From positions 1 through 5,624 of the forward strand of contig JAKAZX010000280.1 of assembly GCA_021826485.1 (NCBI GenBank): 5,624 nt of DNA. The letters run 5' to 3'. Position numbers and translations under genes: made by a program. Below are positions 1-3,886 of the stretch, one piece after another (positions within the stretch are counted from its first letter, which is position 1; each line of letters begins with the position of its first letter). This stretch comes from Pseudomonadota bacterium. Lineage in GTDB: Bacteria > Pseudomonadota > Alphaproteobacteria > Acetobacterales > Acetobacteraceae. Under the pieces are notes generated by a model. It had not been told where the DNA came from. It searched no databases and saw nothing but the letters and a program-made list of their open reading frames with translations.

Positions 1-117
1 GAGGACGACCGCCACTTGCAGCCCGACATCGCCGCTTCGACCGCGCTGGTGCGCTCCGGCGCGGTCGTGGAGGCGGCCGGCGCATCCCGGCTGCCGCGGG
101 TGGCGGCGGGAGCGTGA
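1..117 (+). CDS. C-terminal end of an unidentified protein (5' part outside window)
   Basis: An open frame runs from the first base to a TGA at 115-117, giving 38 residues (begins EDDRHLQPDIAAST, ends RLPRVAAGA). About 35 of the 38 third codon positions are G or C, matching the codon habit of the clear genes in this window, so I read it as the true end of a plus-strand gene rather than chance. The tail is Ala/Val/Arg-rich with no motif I recognise, and I do not assign a function. It ends 20 bp before the 3' end of the convergent tRNA-Gly. I see no hairpin with a T tract behind it. Confidence 0.55.
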   Translation, partial: EDDRHLQPDIAASTALVRSGAVVEAAGASRLPRVAAGA

Positions 118-137
118 GCAGCGGGGGCATGAGCGGC

Positions 138-211
138 TGGAGCGGGTGACGGGAATCGAACCCGCACAACCAGCTTGGAAGGCTGGGGCTCTACCATTGA
201 GCTACACCCGC
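138..211 (-). tRNA. tRNA-Gly, anticodon UCC
   Basis: Read on the minus strand, this is a complete 74-nt cloverleaf including an encoded CCA end (138-140) and a U discriminator (141). The acceptor stem GCGGGTG pairs perfectly with CACCCGC. The D arm is GCTC/GAGC around a loop containing the conserved GG. The anticodon stem CCAGC/GCTGG encloses the loop CTTCCAA, giving anticodon TCC (plus-strand 177-179), which reads GGA and GGG glycine codons. The T arm has the TTCGATT loop on a five-pair stem with one G-U pair. It stands alone, converging on the partial gene to its left and divergent from the Bax1-like gene. No convincing promoter or terminator of its own could be assigned. Confidence 0.97.
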
Positions 212-345
212 CCGGCGCAAGGCGCAGCGAAATCAGCCGCTTAGCGCTTCTGGGCAGGCAAGGATGTAGCATCGCGCGGCCCCGCGGCGCAAGCGGCGGG
301 GCATCCGGCGGCGGGCGGGTAAAGCCGCGGTTACGCCGATTTCCC

Positions 346-373
346 TTGATCGTACGGCCCGAAACCCCAAGAT
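346..373 (+). promoter_or_regulatory. Weak candidate promoter for the Bax1-like gene
   Basis: TTGATC (346-351) is separated by 16 bp from CAAGAT (368-373), which resembles a sigma70 -35/-10 pair with a poor -10. A start near 380 would leave a leader of about 37 nt ending in the ribosome-binding site of the 417 gene. The rest of the 205-bp gap between the tRNA and the 417 start is GC-rich and shows no other element I can support. The tRNA promoter must also lie there on the minus strand, but I could not pick it out. Confidence 0.3.
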
Positions 374-416
374 GTGGCCAAGCGGGCACATCGCCCGAGA
401 GGGGAAAGAGACCACC

Positions 417-1190
417 ATGGCCATCAGTCCCGATTATCGGACCTATACCGGCGCACGCACCGCGCAGACCGAGGCGGTCCTGGATGCGGGCCTGCGAGCA
501 TATATGCTGCGCGTCTACAACTGGATGTCGTCCGGCCTGGTACTGACGGGAATCGTTGCTTACGCGATTGCCAACACCAGCCTGATCAATCTGTTCTATC
601 CGCTGGTACAGACGCAGTTCGGCCTGCGCCATGTTGCCGGGCCGCTCGCCTGGATCGCCATGATCGCGCCGCTCGGCTTCGTGCTGGTGCTGAGCTTCGG
701 CGTCAACCGGCTGGCGACACGGACCGTGCAGACGCTGTACTGGCTGTTCTGCGTCGCAATGGGCGCCAGCCTGACCAACATCTTCCTGATCTACAGCGGG
801 GAGAGCATCGTCCGCGTGTTCTTCATCACCGCGGCGACGTTCGGCGCGATGAGCCTGTGGGGCTACACCACCCGCAGCGACCTGACGCGCATGGGCAGCT
901 TCCTGATGATGGGGCTGATCGGCATCATCATCGCCGGGCTGGTCAACATGTTCGTCGGCAGCGCCGGGTTGCAGTTCGCCATCAGCATCATCGGCGTGCT
1001 GGTGTTCGTCGGCCTGACCGCCTACGACACTCAGCGGATCAAGGCGGACTACGTGCAGTATGCCTACAGCTATGGCGGCGAGGTGGCGGCCCGGCGCAGC
1101 GTGTATGACGCGCTCAGCCTGCTGCTGAACTTCATCAACCTGTTCATGCTGCTGCTGCAGCTCACCGGCAACCGCAACAGCAACGGCTGA
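417..1190 (+). CDS. Bax inhibitor-1/YccA family seven-helix membrane protein
   Basis: The product is a 257-residue integral inner-membrane protein of the Bax inhibitor-1 (TMBIM/YccA/YbhL) family; bacterial members such as Bacillus YetJ are pH-sensitive calcium leak channels. Visible hydrophobic helices lie at roughly 36-60, 75-95, 104-125, 131-150, 160-180, 184-203 and 232-250, the usual seven. The family signature DTQRI sits at 204-208, and the C-terminal block ALSLLLNFINLFMLLLQL at 232-249. In YetJ two aspartates form the pH sensor; here the DTQ aspartate is kept (D204), but the second position appears to be N238. I chose the start at 417 because it has a purine-rich SD region (GAGAGGGGAAAGAG, 397-410) and gives the usual length. 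The in-frame ATG at 372 would add 15 polar residues without an SD. The gene is monocistronic, bounded by its own terminator. The family call is firm; a channel role here is inferred. Confidence 0.93.
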   Translation: MAISPDYRTYTGARTAQTEAVLDAGLRAYMLRVYNWMSSGLVLTGIVAYAIANTSLINLFYPLVQTQFGLRHVAGPLAWIAMIAPLGFVLVLSFGVNRLATRTVQTLYWLFCVAMGASLTNIFLIYSGESIVRVFFITAATFGAMSLWGYTTRSDLTRMGSFLMMGLIGIIIAGLVNMFVGSAGLQFAISIIGVLVFVGLTAYDTQRIKADYVQYAYSYGGEVAARRSVYDALSLLLNFINLFMLLLQLTGNRNSNG

Positions 1191-1214
1191 CGGCAGGCGC
1201 CGCGCGGCGCACCG

Positions 1215-1249
1215 GGCCCTCCCCGCCCTGCGGGGAGGGCCTTTTTCTT
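1215..1249 (+). terminator. Intrinsic terminator of the Bax1-like gene
   Basis: A perfect 12-bp stem, GGCCCTCCCCGC (1215-1226) pairing with GCGGGGAGGGCC (1230-1241), closes a 3-nt loop and is followed directly by TTTTTCTT (1242-1249). It begins 24 bp after the TGA at 1188-1190. The T tract is on the plus strand only, so termination should be one-directional, insulating the ATP synthase operon from the upstream gene. Confidence 0.95.
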
Positions 1250-1275
1250 GCCTGCCCGCCGCCGCGCCGCCACGG

Positions 1276-1293
1276 GGGCGGGCCGGCCCGCCC
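1276..1293. repeat. 18-bp perfect palindrome upstream of the ATP synthase promoter
   Basis: GGGCGGGCC (1276-1284) is immediately followed by its reverse complement GGCCCGCCC (1285-1293). It lies between the terminator of the upstream gene and the -35 hexamer at 1307. It has no loop and no T tract, so it is not an ordinary terminator. It could be a protein-binding dyad, or a chance product of the extreme local GC content. Confidence 0.5.
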
Positions 1294-1306
1294 GGCTCGG
1301 CGGTTA

Positions 1307-1335
1307 TTGACAGCGCGCACCCCCGACGGTAGCAA
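1307..1335 (+). promoter_or_regulatory. Candidate sigma70-type promoter of the F0 operon
   Basis: A consensus -35 TTGACA (1307-1312) is followed after exactly 17 bp by TAGCAA (1330-1335), which keeps the T, A and second A of the -10 consensus. A strong TTGACA with a degenerate -10 is common for housekeeping promoters in high-GC Alphaproteobacteria. A transcript starting near 1342 would have a leader of about 37 nt before atpI. This is the only AT-containing island between the upstream terminator and the operon. Confidence 0.6.
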
Positions 1336-1378
1336 CCGGCCGCCTTCCGGCAGGGCGACTTGCTGAAAGGACGCAGCG

Positions 1379-1690
1379 ATGAGCGGCAGCGACGGCGGCG
1401 ACGGGGGACCATCCTTCGATGCACGTCTGAAGGCGGCCCGCGAGCGGCAGGAGGCGAACGCCCGGCCGCGCCCTTCGCGTGCGGATGGACTGCCGACCTC
1501 GGGCCTGGCCATCGGCCTGCGAATCGGGATTGAACTGGTTTCGGCCCTCGTGGTTGCGGTGGCGATCGGCTGGGGTCTGGACCGCCTGCTGCATACGGCG
1601 CCGGTGTTCATCGCGCTGTTCGTATTGCTCGGCGGGGCGGCGGGCGTGGCGAACGTCTGGCGGCTGATGGGCCCCGGGCGCGGGAAATGA
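1379..1690 (+). CDS. atpI: ATP synthase assembly protein I (AtpI/AtpZ type)
   Basis: A 103-residue small membrane protein. A hydrophilic, Gly/Arg/Glu-rich cytoplasmic N terminus (1-40) is followed by two transmembrane helices at about 43-64 and 74-96. The stretch GLRIGIELVSALVVAVAIGW, then LDRLL, TAPVF and a Gly/Ala-rich second helix ending NVWRL, matches the AtpI/AtpZ pattern found first in alphaproteobacterial F0 operons. The family assists assembly of the c-ring and F0, and has been linked to Mg2+ supply in other bacteria; it is not part of the finished enzyme. The ATG at 1379 has a good SD, GAAAGGA (1365-1371), 7 nt upstream. The gene is followed by a 36-bp gap and then atpB; its stop overlaps an ATGA at 1687-1690 that is not used by a recognisable protein. 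Confidence 0.9.
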   Translation: MSGSDGGDGGPSFDARLKAARERQEANARPRPSRADGLPTSGLAIGLRIGIELVSALVVAVAIGWGLDRLLHTAPVFIALFVLLGGAAGVANVWRLMGPGRGK

Positions 1691-1726
1691 GGCGGGCGGC
1701 GACGCCCAGGAAGCGGGGACGGGACT

Positions 1727-2479
1727 GTGGCGGCCAACTCCAGCATCGACGCGCTTGGGCAGTTCCGGCTTCACACGGCGCTCGGCCCGCTGGGCGCGTC
1801 GGTGAATTTCACCCAGTCCAACCTGTTCATGGTGGTGGCCGGCGCACTGACGCTGGGGCTGCTGTGGCTCGGCATGCGTCCGCGCGCGATGGTGCCCGGC
1901 CGCTTCCAGGCGGCGGCCGAGATGGCGTACGAATTCGTCCAGTCGATGTGCGTAGACACCATCGGCCCCGAGGGGCGGCGGTTCTTCCCGTTCGTGTTCA
2001 CGCTGTTCTTCTTCGTCCTGTTCGGCAACCTGCTGGGCGTCTGGCCGTACGACTTCACCTTCACCAGCCATATCGCGGTGACGCTGGCGATGGCGCTGTT
2101 CGTCGTCATCCTGGTGACGGTGGTGGCGCTGCGCATCCACGGGCTGCACTTCTTCAGCTACTTCATGCCTGCCGGCGTTCCGGTGGCGCTGGCGCCGCTG
2201 CTGATCCCGATCGAGATCATCTCCTACCTCTCGCGCATCATCTCGCTCTCGGTTCGTCTGTTTGCGAACATGATGGCCGGCCACGTGATGCTGGAGGTGT
2301 TCGGCGCCTTCGTCATCATGCTGGGCGGCGCGGGCGTGCTCGGCCTGCTGCCGGCGGCGGTTTCCCTCGGCGTCGATGTCATCCTGATCGGCTTCGAGAT
2401 TCTGGTCGCCTCCCTGCAGGCCTATGTGTTCGCGCTGCTGACCTGCATCTACCTGCACGACGCGGTGCATCTGCACTGA
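1727..2479 (+). CDS. atpB: F0F1 ATP synthase subunit a
   Basis: A 250-residue polytopic inner-membrane subunit that forms the two proton half-channels against the c-ring. The N terminus IDALGQFRLH followed by VNFTQSNLFM is the usual alphaproteobacterial opening. The strictly conserved helix SLSVRLFANMMAGH carries the essential arginine R177 (E. coli R210). The last helix, FEILVASLQAYVFALLTCIY, carries E224 and Q231, in the region of the E. coli residues that line the half-channels. Length is normal and about five to six hydrophobic segments are visible. The start is GTG at 1727, preceded by a purine-rich GGGGACGGGA (1715-1724); the next in-frame ATG lies inside the first membrane segment, so GTG is favoured. 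It is the second gene of the operon. Confidence 0.96.
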   Translation: MAANSSIDALGQFRLHTALGPLGASVNFTQSNLFMVVAGALTLGLLWLGMRPRAMVPGRFQAAAEMAYEFVQSMCVDTIGPEGRRFFPFVFTLFFFVLFGNLLGVWPYDFTFTSHIAVTLAMALFVVILVTVVALRIHGLHFFSYFMPAGVPVALAPLLIPIEIISYLSRIISLSVRLFANMMAGHVMLEVFGAFVIMLGGAGVLGLLPAAVSLGVDVILIGFEILVASLQAYVFALLTCIYLHDAVHLH

Positions 2480-2502
2480 CCCGGATCGCCTTCCACCCAC
2501 CC

Positions 2503-2532
2503 GCCCGCCGTGACGGGCACAACCACTGGGGA
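2503..2532 (+). promoter_or_regulatory. Small hairpin and ribosome-binding site in the atpB-atpE gap
   Basis: The 62-bp gap between atpB and atpE is the longest inside the operon. It contains GCCCG (2503-2507) able to pair with CGGGC (2514-2518) across a 6-nt loop. Ten bases further is the SD GGGGA (2528-2532), 9 nt before the atpE ATG. Subunit c is needed in about ten-fold excess over subunit a, so a translation-initiation or mRNA-processing role for this gap is plausible. The stem is short and the role is inference. Confidence 0.35.
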
Positions 2533-2541
2533 CCTCAAGAC

Positions 2542-2778
2542 ATGGATCTCGCCTCCGCGACGAAGCTCGGCCAGGAAATCGGCGCCGGCATCGCCGTCAT
2601 CGCGCTTGCCGGCGTCGGCGTCGGCATCGGCCAGATTTTCTCCTCCCTCGTCACCAGCGTCGCCCGCAACCCGAGCGCGCGTGACAACGTGTTCGGCCTC
2701 GCCATCCTCGGCTTCGCGCTGACGGAAGCGGTGGCGCTGTACGCCCTGGTGATCGCGTTCATCATCCTGTTCGTCTGA
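2542..2778 (+). CDS. atpE: F0F1 ATP synthase subunit c (rotor ring proteolipid)
   Basis: A 78-residue hairpin of two membrane helices that assembles into the proton-driven rotor ring. Helix 1 (about 11-35) holds the tight-packing glycine pattern GVGVGIG at 24-30. The polar loop ARNPSARDN (41-49) contains the conserved R-x-P that contacts the central stalk. Helix 2 (about 50-76) carries the ion-binding carboxylate E62 in ALTEAVALYALVIAF. The residue after E62 is Ala rather than the Ser of sodium-type c subunits, which favours protons. Q31 stands where many alphaproteobacterial c subunits have a small residue; aligned on the R-x-P loop it is two positions off the sodium-binding Gln. The ATG at 2542 has SD GGGGA. 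Length is normal. Confidence 0.97.
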   Translation: MDLASATKLGQEIGAGIAVIALAGVGVGIGQIFSSLVTSVARNPSARDNVFGLAILGFALTEAVALYALVIAFIILFV

Positions 2779-2783
2779 TCGCG

Positions 2784-3356
2784 ATGCCAAGGCTCCTCGC
2801 CGCGCTGCTGCTGCTGCTGCCGGTCGCCGCGCGAGCGGAAGGCGGCATGCCGCAGCTCGATTTCAGCACGCCGCTGACCACGAGCCAGGTGGTGTGGGGC
2901 GCGATCATCTTCGTCGTGCTGTACATCCTTGCCTCGCGCTTCGCGCTGCCGCAGGTCGGCGCGGTGCTCAACGAGCGGGCGGCGCATATCGCGCGCGATC
3001 TTGAGACGGCGCGGGCGGCGAAGGCGGAGGCGGATGCGGCGGTCGCCGAACTGACCCTGGCGACCCGCGAGGCGCATGCCGGCGCGCAGGCGGAGATCGC
3101 GAGGGCGCTGGAACAGGCCAAGGCGGCGGCGGCGGAGCAGGCGGCCGGGCTGAACGCGAAGCTGGACGCCCAGATCGCGGAAGCGGAGCGGCGGATCGCC
3201 GCCGCACGCAACGCGGCGCTGGGCGCGCTGGGCCAGGTGGCGAGCGAGACAGCACATGCCGTGGTCGGCCGGCTGACCGGGGCATCGATCGACGGCCCCG
3301 CCGTGGACCGGGCGGTGGCCGCAGCCCTCGCTGCGCGCCGCGCCCCGGCGGCATAG
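2784..3356 (+). CDS. atpF2: F0F1 ATP synthase subunit b' with signal-peptide-like leader
   Basis: This is the second, diverged b-type stalk subunit (also named atpX or atpG), found in Alphaproteobacteria, cyanobacteria and chloroplasts; it pairs with b to hold F1 still. From the ATG at 2784 it has 190 residues. A leader, MPRLLAALLLLLPVAARA (1-18), ends in an A-R-A signal-peptidase-I-like site. MPQLDFSTPLTTSQVVW follows at 22-38, then a membrane helix to about 54, the hallmark LPQVGAVLNERAAHIARDLE (55-74) and a long Ala/Glu/Lys/Arg coiled coil. Many b' proteins simply begin at MPQLDF, so Met22 (2847) is a rival start with a better SD. The 2784 ATG lies 5 bp after atpE without an SD and would rely on translational coupling. 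I keep the long form because the leader is so signal-like and fits the N-out topology of b subunits. Confidence 0.9.
   Translation: MPRLLAALLLLLPVAARAEGGMPQLDFSTPLTTSQVVWGAIIFVVLYILASRFALPQVGAVLNERAAHIARDLETARAAKAEADAAVAELTLATREAHAGAQAEIARALEQAKAAAAEQAAGLNAKLDAQIAEAERRIAAARNAALGALGQVASETAHAVVGRLTGASIDGPAVDRAVAAALAARRAPAA
2837..2842 (+). promoter_or_regulatory. Ribosome-binding site for an alternative internal b' start
   Basis: GGAAGG lies 4 nt before the in-frame ATG at 2847, which would begin b' at MPQLDF, the usual first residues of leaderless b' subunits. The upstream ATG at 2784 has no purine-rich element within the preceding 20 bases. This site therefore bears directly on which start is used. 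It also encodes part of the reading frame (Ala-Glu-Gly), so the resemblance may be chance. Confidence 0.35.
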
Positions 3357-3368
3357 GGGGAGGGCCGC

Positions 3369-3881
3369 ATGCACGAGGAAAGCTTCTTCGGCAACCCGCG
3401 TACCTGGGTGGCGCTGGCGTTCATCATCTTCTTCGCGCTGTTCGGCCGCAAGCTGTGGCAGGCCCTTGCGGGCATGCTGGACGGTCGCACCGCCGCGGTT
3501 CGCGCCGAGCTCGCCGAGGCGGCACGGCTGCGCGGCGAGGCGGAAACGATGCTGGCCGATGCCCGCAGCCGGCGCGAGGCCGCGCTGGCGGAGGCGCGAA
3601 CCCTGCTGGAACGTGCCAGGGACGAAGCCGGCCGGGTTGCCCGCGACGCGGCGGCGGATGCCGAGGCGGCGGCGCGGCGGCGCGAGCAGATGGCGCTCGA
3701 CCGCATCGCCGCGGCGGAAAAGGCGGCGGTGGACGATGTGCGGCGGTTGGCCGCCGAGGTCGCGACCACGGCGGCCGAGCAGGCGATCCGCGACGGGTTG
3801 TCGGCGGAGGCGGATGGGCGGCTGATCGATCACGCGATCGGCGCCCTGCCGGCGGCGCTGGCGGCGCGGCGCGCGGCCTGA
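3369..3881 (+). CDS. atpF: F0F1 ATP synthase subunit b
   Basis: A 170-residue peripheral stalk subunit. A short periplasmic N terminus (MHEESFFGNPRT) is followed by one membrane helix at about 12-28 (WVALAFIIFFALFGRKLW region). A long heptad-rich cytoplasmic coiled coil from about 35 to 145, rich in Ala, Arg and Glu, reaches up to the delta subunit and F1. The NPRTWVALAFIIFFALFGRK opening and the LDGRTAAVRAELAEAARLR segment are typical of alphaproteobacterial b. The ATG at 3369 is preceded by a strong SD, AGGGGGAGGG (3355-3364), overlapping the end of b' (stop at 3354-3356). It is the last gene of the operon; no F1 genes (atpH, A, G, D, C) follow, so they must be elsewhere, as is normal for this class. 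Confidence 0.95.
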   Translation: MHEESFFGNPRTWVALAFIIFFALFGRKLWQALAGMLDGRTAAVRAELAEAARLRGEAETMLADARSRREAALAEARTLLERARDEAGRVARDAAADAEAAARRREQMALDRIAAAEKAAVDDVRRLAAEVATTAAEQAIRDGLSAEADGRLIDHAIGALPAALAARRAA

Positions 3882-3886
3882 ACGGA

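Noticed and set aside
281..302. Possible hairpin CCCCGC...GCGGGG between the tRNA and the Bax1-like gene
   Set aside because: Only six pairs with a loop of about ten bases in very GC-rich sequence and no T tract; this is expected by chance.
372..416. Upstream in-frame ATG of the Bax1-like gene
   Set aside because: It would add 15 polar residues read from the purine-rich SD region itself and has no SD of its own; 417 gives the normal family length.
175..546. Plus-strand open frame across the tRNA and the start of the Bax1-like gene
   Set aside because: It runs through a perfect tRNA on the other strand and then out of frame into the Bax1-like gene; composition is non-protein-like.
1304..2500. 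398-codon open frame on the minus strand opposite atpI and atpB
   Set aside because: The translation is dominated by Arg, Gln, His, Glu and Asp with no domain-like pattern, which is typical antisense shadow composition. Both sense-strand genes are unmistakable.
1687..2541. A long plus-strand frame open from 1687 through atpB and continuous with atpE
   Set aside because: Only the last 78 codons (2542-2778) encode a recognisable protein. The upstream part is Arg/Gly/Ala/Pro-rich out-of-frame translation of atpB, with no stops because of high GC. It is not an a-c fusion.
2571..2778. Sodium-specific c-ring suggested by Q31, E62 and Y67
   Set aside because: Aligned on the R-x-P loop, Q31 is two residues away from the sodium-ligand Gln, and the Ser expected after the carboxylate is Ala. 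A proton-type c subunit is the simpler reading.
2535..3833. 432- and 335-codon minus-strand frames opposite atpE, b' and atpF
   Set aside because: Arg/Ala/Ser-rich shadow translations with no hydrophobic or motif structure. The plus strand holds three clear ATP synthase subunits.
3000..3880. Ala/Arg/Glu low-complexity stretches in b' and b as possible repeats
   Set aside because: This is normal coiled-coil composition for stalk subunits encoded at high GC; I found no exact tandem unit.
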